Assembly: GCA_017304475.1 (NCBI GenBank)
Contig: JAFKKV010000026.1
Span: forward strand, 1-64,000
Reading direction: 5' to 3'
DNA: 64,000 bases
Origin: Hyphomicrobiales bacterium
GTDB taxonomy: Bacteria; Pseudomonadota; Alphaproteobacteria; Rhizobiales; Phreatobacteraceae
A model generated the notes under the pieces. That model was not told where the DNA came from. It searched no databases and saw only the letters and a list, made by a program, of their open reading frames with translations. Shown here in pieces: positions 51,321 to 59,879 of the stretch (position 1 is its first letter; the number at the start of each line of letters is the position of its first letter). The position numbers were made by a program, and so were the translations under genes.

Positions 51321-52322
51321 TCACGTCGAGGCGCGCGCCGCCAGCGCGAAGCCCATATCGACCCGGCGCTCGACGGCAGGTGCGCCCTTCAGCCGCCCGG
51401 CGATGATCTCGGCCGCGCGCCGCCCGATGGCCTCGCGCGGAATGTCCAGGCCGGTCAGCGGCGGATCGAGGATCCGGCCGATCTCGTGATCGTCGAAACT
51501 GGCAATGGCGAGGTCGCCGGGAACCGCCAGGCCGCGTTTCATCGCCTCGATCGCCAGCGCCACCGCCAGGACATCGCCGGCGCCGAGAACCGCATCGAAC
51601 ACAGGTCGCGCCGCCCGGATGCGGTCCATCAGCGCCGGCGCCTCGGCATAGCCGCCCGGCGCTTCGAAAACCGCATCCGGGCCGGAGGCGATCCCTGCCG
51701 CAGCGAGTGCCGAGCGGAAGCCGTCATGGCGGCTGCGCGCGCGGCTGGAGCGGACGAGCGGCAGCGTGACGAAGGCAATGTTGCGCCGGCCGCGCTCCAT
51801 GAGGTGACGCGTCAGCGCGGCGGTCGCATCATGGTTGGAAAAGCTGACCACCGTATCGATCGGCGCGTCGACGAGATCGCCGGTTTCGATGACGACCACG
51901 CCGGCCTGCCGGACCAGACGCAACATGCCGATATCGTGGCTGGTCTCATGCAGCACCAGCGCCGCCGGGCGCTGCCGCAGCAGCTCGCGCACCACGCGGG
52001 TCTCCTCCTCGGGCGAATAGGCGGCTTCCGCGACCGACAGAACGAAACCATGCCGGGACAGTTCCGCCGACAGACCCCGCAGGATCGCCGTGTAGAGATT
52101 GTTGGTGAGCGACGGCACGATCGCCGCCACGACATTCGAGGCCCGGCGCTTGAGCGCCGAGGCGATGCCGTCGGGCACATAGGCAATATCGGCCGCCACC
52201 TGCTCGATGCGGCTGCGGGTTTCCGCCGCGACGCTATCCGGCTCGCTGAACACCCGCGACACCGTCATGACCGAGACGCCCGCGCGGCGCGCCACCTCGG
52301 TCATGGTTGGTTTCTGTGACAC
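51321..52322 (-). CDS. LacI family transcriptional regulator
   Basis: A 333-residue repressor from GTG 52322 (AAGGCGGC upstream); the frame stays open to 52403 but would then translate through the palindromic operator. The N-terminal HTH is TMTEVARRAGVSVMTVSRVFSEPDSVAAETRSRIEQVA (about 6-43), with the hinge GIASALKRRASNVVAAIVPSLTNNLYTAIL. The periplasmic-binding-protein-like effector domain follows (VLGAGDVLAVALAIEAMKRGLAVPGDLAIASFDD). GntR/GguR-like members sense sugar acids. It diverges from the Bug/BKACE pair and should repress it. Confidence 0.87.
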   Translation of the reverse strand: MSQKPTMTEVARRAGVSVMTVSRVFSEPDSVAAETRSRIEQVAADIAYVPDGIASALKRRASNVVAAIVPSLTNNLYTAILRGLSAELSRHGFVLSVAEAAYSPEEETRVVRELLRQRPAALVLHETSHDIGMLRLVRQAGVVVIETGDLVDAPIDTVVSFSNHDATAALTRHLMERGRRNIAFVTLPLVRSSRARSRHDGFRSALAAAGIASGPDAVFEAPGGYAEAPALMDRIRAARPVFDAVLGAGDVLAVALAIEAMKRGLAVPGDLAIASFDDHEIGRILDPPLTGLDIPREAIGRRAAEIIAGRLKGAPAVERRVDMGFALAARAST

Positions 52323-52367
52323 CCGCGCGCCGCCTTGCTTGACATCGTCCAATTCCCCGATATTTTC

Positions 52368-52387
52368 TGATGTGAACGTTAACATCA
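52368..52387. promoter_or_regulatory. LacI-type operator
   Basis: TGATGTGAAC/GTTAACATCA, a 20-bp palindrome with one mismatched pair and a central CG (AACGTT), the standard LacI/PurR-family operator form. It is 46 nt from the lacI-type start and 90 nt from the divergent Bug start, so the regulator could control both promoters. Confidence 0.75.
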
Positions 52388-52476
52388 AGAGTTCTGACGA
52401 CAACCTCTCGCCTTTCCCACCGCTTTCGCGGTGGGTTCGGGCAGAATCGCGTCAGCCAGGACCACGGAGGAAATCC

Positions 52477-53454
52477 ATGATCTCGCGCCGCAGCCTGACC
52501 GCAGCGCTTGTCGCGACACCGGCCCTGGTCCGACGCGGAATGGCCGCCGCCGTCTGGCCGGAACGGCCGGTGCGGATCCTGATCCCCTTCGCGCCGGGCG
52601 GCGCGGCCGATACGCTGGCCCGCATCCTCTCCGAGAGCTTCAAGGACGAGGCGCGCGGCCAGCCGCTGATCGTCGAGAACCGGCCGGGCGCGGGCGGCAC
52701 GCTGGCCGCGGCCAGCACGGCGCAGGCCGCCGGCGACGGCCATACCCTGCTGATGGGCGATATCGGCGCCAACGCGGTGGCCGGCGCCCTGTTTCCCGCC
52801 CTGCCCTATGCGATCGACAAGGCCTTTGTTCACGTCATTCATCTCGCCAATCTGCCAATGGCGATGATCGCGCACCCTTCGGTCGGCGGCGGCACGCTTC
52901 AGGGGCTGATCGCGGCGGCGAAGCAGAAGCCCGGCGGCCTGAACTATGCCTCGGCGGGCCCGGGCGGCGCCTCGCATCTGATGATGGAACTGTTCAACCG
53001 GCTGGCCGGCGTGCAGATCCAGCACATTCCCTATCGGGGCGGCGGACCGGTGCTGCAGGCGGTGCTGACCAACGAGGTGCAGGTCGCCTTCTCCACCGTC
53101 TCCACCACCCGCCCCTTCATCGAATCGGGCGGCGTCCGCGCCATTGGCGTCGGCGGACGCCATGTGGTGCCGACACTGCCCGAGGTTCGCCCCGTCGCCG
53201 AGACCGTGGCCGGTTTCGAGGCCGAAACCTGGCACGGCATTCATGCGCCGGCCGCAACGCCGCCCGACATGGCGGCCGAGATCAACCGGGTGTTCAACGC
53301 CCTGCTCAAGCGCCCCGAAGTGCTCGCCCGGATGGAGCAGCAATCGGCGATCGCCGTCGGCGGCAGTTCCGAAAGCTATGCCGCTTTCGTCCGCGGCGAG
53401 ATCGACAAATGGAGCCGGGTGGTGCGGGATTCCGGCATCCGGATGACCAATTGA
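52477..53454 (+). CDS. Bug family (TctC) periplasmic substrate-binding protein
   Basis: A 325-residue orphan receptor; ACGGAGGAAATCC precedes ATG 52477. The N-terminus carries an SRRSLT signal of twin-arginine style. The mature protein starts WPERPVRILIPFAPGGAADTLARI, and AGVQIQHIPYRGGGPVLQAVLTNEVQVAF is the second family hallmark. No membrane partners (TctAB) are near. Its stop overlaps the start of the BKACE gene, so receptor and enzyme are made together, pointing to an imported beta-keto acid precursor. Confidence 0.9.
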   Translation: MISRRSLTAALVATPALVRRGMAAAVWPERPVRILIPFAPGGAADTLARILSESFKDEARGQPLIVENRPGAGGTLAAASTAQAAGDGHTLLMGDIGANAVAGALFPALPYAIDKAFVHVIHLANLPMAMIAHPSVGGGTLQGLIAAAKQKPGGLNYASAGPGGASHLMMELFNRLAGVQIQHIPYRGGGPVLQAVLTNEVQVAFSTVSTTRPFIESGGVRAIGVGGRHVVPTLPEVRPVAETVAGFEAETWHGIHAPAATPPDMAAEINRVFNALLKRPEVLARMEQQSAIAVGGSSESYAAFVRGEIDKWSRVVRDSGIRMTN

Positions 53455-54281
53455 CCCCGTCGCATCCGCTGATCATCACCGCCGCGCTGACCGGCGGCGG
53501 CCCGCGCAAGGGTCCGGCGCATCCGGTGACGCCTGAAGCGGTGGTCGCCGATGCGATCGCAGCCGGGCGGGCCGGCGCGGCGATCGTCCATATTCACGCC
53601 CGCACCGCCGATGGCGCTACGACCATGGCGCCCGAGGCCTATCGGGCCATGGTCGAAGCCATCCGCACCGCGGGCTGCGACGCGCTGATCGATCTCAGCG
53701 CCGGCGACGACGGCGGCAAGGCCGATCACGCCGCGCGGCTCGCCGTTGCCGACGGCGACGGCGATCTCGTGACGCTCGCCGGCGGCCCGTTCAACCTGGG
53801 CGGCCGGCTCTACGACAACGGCCCGGCCTTCATCGATCGCATGGCGCGCGCCATCACGGCGACCACGGCGAAACCGATCCTCGAGATTTTCGACACCGGC
53901 CAGATGGCGACGCTGCACCGGCTGCTCGCCGCAGGCGTCCTGGCTTCGCCGGTTTTGGTCGAATTCGTCATGGGCGTGCCCGGCGGCATGCCGGTCGATG
54001 CGCGGCTCCTGCCGATCCTGGCCGAAGGCCTGCCCCCGGACACGCTCTGGTCGATCTCGGTCCAGACCGCCGATCCGGCGGCCTTCCGCATGGTTCTGAA
54101 ACAGGCGATCCGGCTCGGCGGCCATATCCGCACCGGGCTGGAGGATCATATTCTCGATGCCGAAGGTGGCCTTGCCGACGGCAACGCCGCCCTGGTCGCC
54201 GAAGCCGTGGCCCTCGCCCTTGACCTCGGGCGGACCATTGCGACACCCAACGAGGCGCGACGGCTTCTGGGCGTGGCCTGA
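53451..54281 (+). CDS. BKACE family beta-keto acid cleavage enzyme (DUF849)
   Basis: A 276-residue zinc enzyme that, in characterised members, condenses a beta-keto acid with acetyl-CoA and splits it to acetoacetate and a new CoA ester (3-keto-5-aminohexanoate cleavage in lysine fermentation). Start is TTG 53451, overlapping the Bug stop (TTGA). Metal ligands are His47 and His49 (VHIHAR) and Glu231 (GLEDH), as in the type enzyme; Glu145 lies in LEIFDTG. PVLVEFVMGVPGGMP contributes to the active site and differs between subfamilies. The substrate of this member is unknown. Confidence 0.88.
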   Translation: MTPSHPLIITAALTGGGPRKGPAHPVTPEAVVADAIAAGRAGAAIVHIHARTADGATTMAPEAYRAMVEAIRTAGCDALIDLSAGDDGGKADHAARLAVADGDGDLVTLAGGPFNLGGRLYDNGPAFIDRMARAITATTAKPILEIFDTGQMATLHRLLAAGVLASPVLVEFVMGVPGGMPVDARLLPILAEGLPPDTLWSISVQTADPAAFRMVLKQAIRLGGHIRTGLEDHILDAEGGLADGNAALVAEAVALALDLGRTIATPNEARRLLGVA

Positions 54282-54319
54282 TCACCTTCGGTGGAGCCGC
54301 TCCGCGGCATCGGCCGGCG

Positions 54320-54745
54320 TCAGGCCGGCAGCGACGGGCTGGTATTGGGCTCCAGCGCCTCTTCGGCCTCATCCTCGTCCGGCAAGGCCTCACCGTGGAC
54401 CGGCAATGGCGTGCCGATCCAGAACGGATTGACCAGATGATCCCGCTTCGGATTGGTCGTGTTCGGATGGACGAGAATGCTTAGGCCGCCATGGTTGAGC
54501 ATCAGCCAGGGCACCAGCGCGGCGAATTGATCGGTCGCGAACGAGACCTGATACATCGCCTCGGCGTGCGGCCCGACCTTGGCGTCGTGCCAGCGCCCCA
54601 GGCGGACCAGGAAGCGCTCGCCGATCCGCAGGCGAAGCTGCTCCGCCACCGCCCGCGTCGTCGCCGGATCGTAATAGACATGGGCGTGATAGCTGGCGAT
54701 TTCGGTGATCGAACGCGGCTGCGCCGCGGCGTCGGCTTGGTCCAT
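54320..54745 (-). CDS. DOPA 4,5-dioxygenase family protein
   Basis: A 141-residue small protein from ATG 54745 (AGGAG 7 nt upstream). ITEIASYHAHVYYDPATTRAVAEQLR (about 13-38), AMYQVSFATDQFAALVPWLMLNHGGLSILVHPNTTN (about 64-99) and DHLVNPFWIGTPLP match the family. Histidines in YHAHVYY and VHPNT are the likely metal ligands. Related fungal and bacterial proteins cleave catechol-type rings, but many bacterial ones are uncharacterised. It is downstream of the MFS gene by 139 nt. Confidence 0.82.
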   Translation of the reverse strand: MDQADAAAQPRSITEIASYHAHVYYDPATTRAVAEQLRLRIGERFLVRLGRWHDAKVGPHAEAMYQVSFATDQFAALVPWLMLNHGGLSILVHPNTTNPKRDHLVNPFWIGTPLPVHGEALPDEDEAEEALEPNTSPSLPA

Positions 54746-54884
54746 CGATGGCTCCTGAAGGCAATCGCCGAACCGCACGGCTTGCGGTCCGACGTCTCGC
54801 CCGAAGCTTAGCCGCAATCACCCGCGCTGAACCATGCGTGCAAACAAGGAGGCGATCGCGCCGGCGCAAATGGGCCCGGCCCTC

Positions 54885-56129
54885 CTAGCCTGACCGGGAG
54901 CTCGACATCTCCTTGGGGTTCAGCGCCAGCGACAGGAGCGCGCCGACAATGGCCAGGCAGGAGATCTGGATGAGGCCCGCGCTGACCCAGCCCGCCTTGT
55001 TGGCGATGAAGCCGATGAGATAGCCGGCGAAGGCGCCCGCGCCATAGAGGGCCGTGACGAAGACGCCGGTGGCGCGGCCGGCCTGATCCGGCGCGACCGA
55101 CTTCACGTGATAGCCGGCCAGATTGACATAGATCGTGCCGCTGACCACGAAGCCCCAGATGAAGGAGAGGCAGGCCTGGCCGGCAAAGGCCGTGGCGCCC
55201 TGGAAGATGAAATGGCCGAGCGCCGCCGCCGCCAGGAAGGCGAAGCCGAGCACCAGGCGCGGCGAGAACCGGTCGCCGAGCCAGCCGCCGACGAGGGAGG
55301 CCAGCACGCCGAGCCCATAGATGCTCATGACGCTGCCGGTATCGGCGGGCGAGTAGTGCAATTGCTCGCGCAGGAAGGTCGGATACATCCCGAGATAGCC
55401 ATAGATGATCAGGCCGCCGATCAGGCTGAGCACGGTCAGGAGGATCGTGTTGCGGTTCCGGAGGCTTGCCGCTCCGCCGGCCAGGACGCGGCCCTGCTGG
55501 CGGTGCACCACCTCGGTCAGGGACGGGCGCACCGCGACCCAGATGACCGCCATGGCGACGAAACCGATCAGCCCGAAACCGATGATCGGGCCGCGCCAGG
55601 TGCCCTGCGCGCTGAGCAGGACGGCGGCCGCGATCGGGCCGATAATGGCGCCGACGCCGAAGGAGGCATTGATCGCGCCGACGGCCGCGGCGCGATAACG
55701 GACGAAATAGCTGGTGGCCACCGCGATCAGCGCGGTGAGCTGCATGGCCTCGCCGATGCCGGTGGCGGCGCGATAGACCAGCATGTCGGCCATGCCGCCG
55801 GCAAAAGCCGTCAGCACCGTACCGACGGAAAAGATGGCGATGCCGATCTGCAGCACGGATTTGCGCGAATAGCGCGCCAGGAGGTAGCCGGTCGGCCAGC
55901 CGGCAACCGCCATGCCCAGGGTGAAGATGGTCGACAACAGCCCGGTATCGGCGAGCGAGAAGCCATATTCCTTGCGCACGTCGGCGGCGAGCAGCGGAAA
56001 GATCTGCCGGTCCATGGCGTTGATCACGTAGGACGCCAGCAGGATCGCGAACATCGCCAGCATGGCGACACGCGTATCCGCCTCGGCGATCGGGTGTCTC
56101 GGCGCTTCGGCCGTGGTTGCGTCGTTCAT
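54885..56129 (-). CDS. Major facilitator superfamily transporter
   Basis: A 414-residue inner-membrane carrier; AGGGAGGATATC precedes ATG 56129. Twelve hydrophobic segments; after the first comes NAMDRQIFPLLAADVRKEYGFSLADTGLL, characteristic of the anion-cation-symporter/sialic acid and hexuronate-like branch. TGYLLARYSRKSVLQIG is motif A. Likely an organic-acid uptake system. It is third in the FAH, deacetylase-type, MFS, DOPA-dioxygenase-like run controlled by the GntR gene. Confidence 0.85.
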   Translation of the reverse strand: MNDATTAEAPRHPIAEADTRVAMLAMFAILLASYVINAMDRQIFPLLAADVRKEYGFSLADTGLLSTIFTLGMAVAGWPTGYLLARYSRKSVLQIGIAIFSVGTVLTAFAGGMADMLVYRAATGIGEAMQLTALIAVATSYFVRYRAAAVGAINASFGVGAIIGPIAAAVLLSAQGTWRGPIIGFGLIGFVAMAVIWVAVRPSLTEVVHRQQGRVLAGGAASLRNRNTILLTVLSLIGGLIIYGYLGMYPTFLREQLHYSPADTGSVMSIYGLGVLASLVGGWLGDRFSPRLVLGFAFLAAAALGHFIFQGATAFAGQACLSFIWGFVVSGTIYVNLAGYHVKSVAPDQAGRATGVFVTALYGAGAFAGYLIGFIANKAGWVSAGLIQISCLAIVGALLSLALNPKEMSSSRSG

Positions 56130-56255
56130 GATATCCTCCCTGGGCCGTCGCTGCGGCCGCCCGTCGGTCTTGCGGGCTCGTGGGTTTTGCGGTTCGTCCC
56201 CTGCGGCGGCCGCGTCTTGGCGCGCGGTCCGCGATGTCACGTCGGGCGCGGCGGT

Positions 56256-57128
56256 TCAGCCGGTGGGCGCGGCGCGGTACCAGTCGAGGATCTCCTCGCC
56301 GGTCCGGAACAGCACGCCGGGCCGCGCGGCGATATGTTCGAGCGCCTCGCGGAAATAACGCAGCCGGTGCGGCGCCCCCATGATGTAGGGATGGACGACC
56401 AGCGCCATGACCCGCGCGGACGAATGGGCGTCGGCATAGAGCTGTTCGAACTGGTCGATCGCCCGGTCGCGATATTCACAGGCCTTGTGATGCTGGATCA
56501 GCATCATCGCGACGTCGTTGCATTCCTGGGTATAGGGCACGTTGACGATCGGCCCGGACCGGGTCTTCAGCTCGACCGGCTGGTCGTCCAGCACCCAGTC
56601 GCAGACATAGTCATAGCCTTGCTCCACCAGGATATCCGGCGTCTCCCAGGTCTCGGTCAGACCCGGTCCGAGCCAGCCGCGCGGCGGCCGGCCGACATAG
56701 GCGCGGATCGCCTCGGTGGTCCTGGCGATATCCTCGCGCTCGTCGGCGACCTTCTGCATGTTCTTCTGGGTGAAGCCGTGGCCGATGAATTCCCAGCCGC
56801 GGTCGCGGGCCGCCCGCGCGATCGGTTCATAGGTGCCGATCGCCGAGCCGTTGATGGCCAGTACGGCACGGATCTTCAGCGCGTCGAACACTTCCAGCAT
56901 GCGCCAGAAGCCGACCCGGTTGCCATATTCATGCCAGGCCCAGTTCGGGATATCCGGGCTCGGCGATCCGCCGGCCGGCGGCGTCAGCACGGTGCGCGGC
57001 ATCGGCTCGCGGGCGTTCCATTCCTCGATATTGACGATCACCCAGACGGCGAGGCGATTGTCGCCCGGCAGCTTCAGCGCCGGCCTTTCAGAAATCGGCG
57101 AATAGGCGATGCGTTCGGTCGGCAGCAT
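56256..57128 (-). CDS. Polysaccharide deacetylase-fold protein (PuuE allantoinase-like branch)
   Basis: A 290-residue NodB-fold hydrolase. Blocks: LAVWVIVNIEEWN (about 26-38), IPNWAWHEYGNRVGFWRMLEVFDALKIRAVLAINGSAI (about 60-97), EFIGHGFTQKNMQ and GWLGPGLTETWETPDIL, and VVHPYIMGAPHRLRY. These follow the PuuE/allantoinase-like branch, which opens cyclic amides; no chitin-type signal peptide is present, so it is cytosolic. Starts 2 nt after the FAH gene. A cyclic imide or ureide substrate is plausible, unproven. Confidence 0.82.
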   Translation of the reverse strand: MLPTERIAYSPISERPALKLPGDNRLAVWVIVNIEEWNAREPMPRTVLTPPAGGSPSPDIPNWAWHEYGNRVGFWRMLEVFDALKIRAVLAINGSAIGTYEPIARAARDRGWEFIGHGFTQKNMQKVADEREDIARTTEAIRAYVGRPPRGWLGPGLTETWETPDILVEQGYDYVCDWVLDDQPVELKTRSGPIVNVPYTQECNDVAMMLIQHHKACEYRDRAIDQFEQLYADAHSSARVMALVVHPYIMGAPHRLRYFREALEHIAARPGVLFRTGEEILDWYRAAPTG

Positions 57129-57130
57129 GA

Positions 57131-57841
57131 TCAGTCCTCCCGCGCGGTGATGGTGATGGTCAGCCGGCCGAGACCGGCAACCGTGCCCTCCAGCCGATCG
57201 CCCGGCACCACCGGCCCGACGCCGGCCGGCGTTCCCGTGAAGATCAGGTCGCCCGGCGCGAGCGCGTAGTGGCGCGACAGGTTCGCCACGATCTCCGCGA
57301 CATTCCAGATCATCTGGCCGATATCGCCGGTTTGGCGGGTCTTGCCATTGACGCTGAGCGAGATCGCCCCAGCCGTGATGTGGCCGCCCTCTACGGCTGC
57401 ATGAAGCGGGCCGCAGGGCGCCGAGCGGTCGAAGGATTTGCCGACCTCCCAGGGCAGGCGCAGGTCGCGCGCCTCGCGCTGGCGATCGCGGCGGGTGAGG
57501 TCGATGCCGACAGCGTAACCGAAGACGTGGTCGAGCGCCTGCGCGACCGGGATGTTGCGGCCGCCGCGCCCGATGGCCGCGACCAGCTCGATCTCGTGCT
57601 GGAAATCATCGGTATGGGTGGGATAGGGCACGGCGCCGCCATCCCCGACAATCGCGTCGGCCGGCTTCTGGAAGAAGAACGGCGGATCGCGTTCGTCGCC
57701 CTCCTTCATTTCCCTGATGTGGTCGACATAGTTGCGGCCGACGCAATAGAGCCGCCTGACCGCGAAAACGGCCTCGGAACCCACGACCGGCAGCACGACC
57801 GGTTCGGGGGCGACGATGTAATTCTGCTGGCGGGCCTGCAC
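57131..57841 (-). CDS. Fumarylacetoacetate hydrolase family protein
   Basis: A 236-residue metal-dependent hydrolase/isomerase. GTG 57841 is chosen for the strong AGGGAGGAT just upstream; the open frame continues to 57922. Core: RRLYCVGRNYVDHIREM (about 29-45), FFFQKPADAIVG (about 54-65), metal ligands in HEIELVAAIG and VGIDLTRRDRQ, and GDLIFTGTPAGVGPVVPGD (about 197-215). Members hydrolyse acylpyruvates or decarboxylate/isomerise ring-cleavage products. First gene of the GntR-linked operon. Confidence 0.88.
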   Translation of the reverse strand: MQARQQNYIVAPEPVVLPVVGSEAVFAVRRLYCVGRNYVDHIREMKEGDERDPPFFFQKPADAIVGDGGAVPYPTHTDDFQHEIELVAAIGRGGRNIPVAQALDHVFGYAVGIDLTRRDRQREARDLRLPWEVGKSFDRSAPCGPLHAAVEGGHITAGAISLSVNGKTRQTGDIGQMIWNVAEIVANLSRHYALAPGDLIFTGTPAGVGPVVPGDRLEGTVAGLGRLTITITARED

Positions 57842-57911
57842 GATCCCATCCTCCCTGGCGAGCACCTTCGACGGCCTGGAACAGGCTCGCCCTGATGCGT
57901 TGGTCCGGGAG

Positions 57912-57925
57912 AATGTGCGCACATT
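57912..57925. promoter_or_regulatory. Putative GntR operator AATGTGCGCACATT
   Basis: Perfect 14-bp palindrome, 71 nt upstream of the FAH start in the 244-bp divergent gap. A weaker similar element, AAGTGTGTACAGTT, lies near 57944-57957. Position and symmetry fit binding by the FCD-type GntR protein at 58086. Confidence 0.55.
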
Positions 57926-58085
57926 TTTGCTCTGTCAACGGCAAAGTGTGTACAGTTATTGAACGGCATTTGCCACCACCTGAAGCCATTCAGACAGCCG
58001 AACATGTTGGCGTGATTGACCCTCCCGGCGCCTCGGGGCAGAAGAGTGGCGGAGCAAGTGCACACAGATCGAGCAAACAGGGTCG

Positions 58086-58862
58086 ATGCCCAGAGCCATC
58101 CGCACACAGGCCGGCCCGCGCGCCACCACCCGTTCCGGCAACCTGGCCGAACGCCTGCGCCAGGCCTTGCTCGACGGCCTGTTCGCTCCGGCGAGCCGCC
58201 TCAACGAGGTGCATCTGAGCCGGACGCTGTCGGTCTCGCGCACGCCCTTGCGCGCCGCCCTGCAGATGCTGGCGGGCGAAGGCCTGCTGCACTATACGCC
58301 GAACAAGGGCTTCACCGTTCCGGAACAGTCGCTGTCCTCGATCGTCGACGCCTATGAGATGCGCGCCCTGGCCGAAGGCCTGGCCGCCCGGCTCGCCGCC
58401 GAACGCGGCTTGAGCGAGACGGCACGGGCAGCGCTCGACGCGTCGCTGACCTCGGGCGATGCGGCGCTTGCCGACGAAGCGGATCCGTCGAAGCGTAGGG
58501 CGGCCTATGCCGAGGCCAACGAGGTCTTTCACGGCACCATTCACGAGGCCGCCGGGTCGAGCCTGGTCAAGGATGTGGTGCGGCTCTGCCAGCGCGTGCC
58601 TCAGGCCTCCGCGCACAACATCGTCGCCTTCGACCTCGACGACATGCGCCAGCGCCACGCCCTGCATCACAAGATCTACGAGGCGATCATCTGCCGCGAG
58701 CCGCGCGAGGCCGAGGCGCTGATGCGCCAGCACGTCCTGTCGGTGAAGCTCTCGATGGCACGCGCCTTCGGCCGGCGCGGCCCCGCGGAGGCGCCGACGC
58801 CGGAAGCGGAGAAGTCGGCGGCCGACGCACTCGCCGCCGCGCTGCGCGAGCCCAGGGACTGA
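58086..58862 (+). CDS. GntR family regulator, FCD subgroup
   Basis: A 258-residue repressor. HTH at about 20-75 (NLAERLRQALLDGLFAPASRLNEVHLSRTLSVSRTPLRAALQMLAGEGLL), helical FCD domain with YEMRALAEGLAARLAAERG and metal-site histidines (NEVFHGTIHEAA, HALHHKIYEAI). It diverges from the FAH/deacetylase-type/MFS operon, with a palindrome in the shared gap. The ligand should be an acid of that pathway. ATG 58086 is used; no strong ribosome-binding site is visible. Confidence 0.87.
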   Translation: MPRAIRTQAGPRATTRSGNLAERLRQALLDGLFAPASRLNEVHLSRTLSVSRTPLRAALQMLAGEGLLHYTPNKGFTVPEQSLSSIVDAYEMRALAEGLAARLAAERGLSETARAALDASLTSGDAALADEADPSKRRAAYAEANEVFHGTIHEAAGSSLVKDVVRLCQRVPQASAHNIVAFDLDDMRQRHALHHKIYEAIICREPREAEALMRQHVLSVKLSMARAFGRRGPAEAPTPEAEKSAADALAAALREPRD

Positions 58863-58941
58863 AGGCCCGGCGCCGGCCGTGCGGCCCCCGGTGTCCCGGG
58901 CTGCTGCATGGCGAAGCCCGAGCCGATCCGGCGGCTTGGCG

Positions 58942-59757
58942 CTAGGACCGTCCGGCCGCCTTGACGCCATAGCGTCCAGCCGGCACGGCCCGGGAAAGAT
59001 TGGGCCCCAGAGCCTTGCGGGCGCGCTCGAAGGCGTCCCAGTCACCGGCATCCGGCAGGGAGGGAATGGTGACGAATTCGCCCTGGTCGAAACCGCTGAG
59101 CGCGGCATCGACCACATCGGCGCCCGACATGACGATCGCCTTCGGCAGCTGCGCGAGCGAGCCGCCCGAGCGCTCCCAGAGCTCGGTTGCCGCGGCACCG
59201 GGCAGGACCACTTGCACCCTCACGCCCGTGCCGGCCAGCTCGTTCAGCAGCGACTGGCTGAAGGCGAGCACGAAGGCCTTCGACCCGGCATAGACGCCAT
59301 TGAGCAATTCCGGAGCGACGGCGACGATCGAGGCGATATTGACGACGGCACCCTTGCCGCGCGCCACGAAGGCCGGAACCGCCGCATAGGTCAGCCGCAT
59401 CAGCGCCTGGACGTTGAGCGCGACCATCGCCTCCATGCCGGCGACATCCGATTGCAGCAGCGGCGTGGTCGCCGCGACGCCGGCATTGTTGACCAGCAGC
59501 GCGATGTCGGACCGCGTCCGCAGCACCTCTTCGACACGGGCGAGATCGGTGCGGTCGGCGAGATCGGCGCCGATCACATCCACCTTGCGACCGGTGTCCT
59601 GGGTGAGGCGCTCCGCGAGCGCCCGCAGCCGCTCGACATTGCGCGCCACCAGCACGAGATCGTAGCCGCGTCGCGCCAGCCGATCGGCATAAAGCGCGCC
59701 AAATCCGGACGAAGCGCCGGTGATCAGCGCCGTCCCCTTCTCGTTCAAATCAGCCAT
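58942..59757 (-). CDS. SDR family oxidoreductase
   Basis: A 271-residue classical short-chain dehydrogenase. ATG 59757 follows AGAGGATGAG. Cofactor motif ITGASSGFGALYA (about 12-24), LVARNVERL (NADP-type), NNAG in LVNNAGVA, catalytic Ser in IASIVAV and YAGSK. VQVVLPGAAATELW and a C-terminal RKALGPNLSRAVPAGRYG tail are typical of the YqjQ/DltE-like group. It diverges from a GlxA-type regulator gene, its probable controller. Confidence 0.85.
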   Translation of the reverse strand: MADLNEKGTALITGASSGFGALYADRLARRGYDLVLVARNVERLRALAERLTQDTGRKVDVIGADLADRTDLARVEEVLRTRSDIALLVNNAGVAATTPLLQSDVAGMEAMVALNVQALMRLTYAAVPAFVARGKGAVVNIASIVAVAPELLNGVYAGSKAFVLAFSQSLLNELAGTGVRVQVVLPGAAATELWERSGGSLAQLPKAIVMSGADVVDAALSGFDQGEFVTIPSLPDAGDWDAFERARKALGPNLSRAVPAGRYGVKAAGRS

Positions 59758-59879
59758 CTCATCCTCTTTGCCTTGACGCGACCCGGTCACGACCGGCGTC
59801 GGCCTGCCGGCACGATAGGCGTTTGGAGAAATGGCTCAAATGTCATATATGCAACCTTTCAGGACATACAGGTGGCAGC

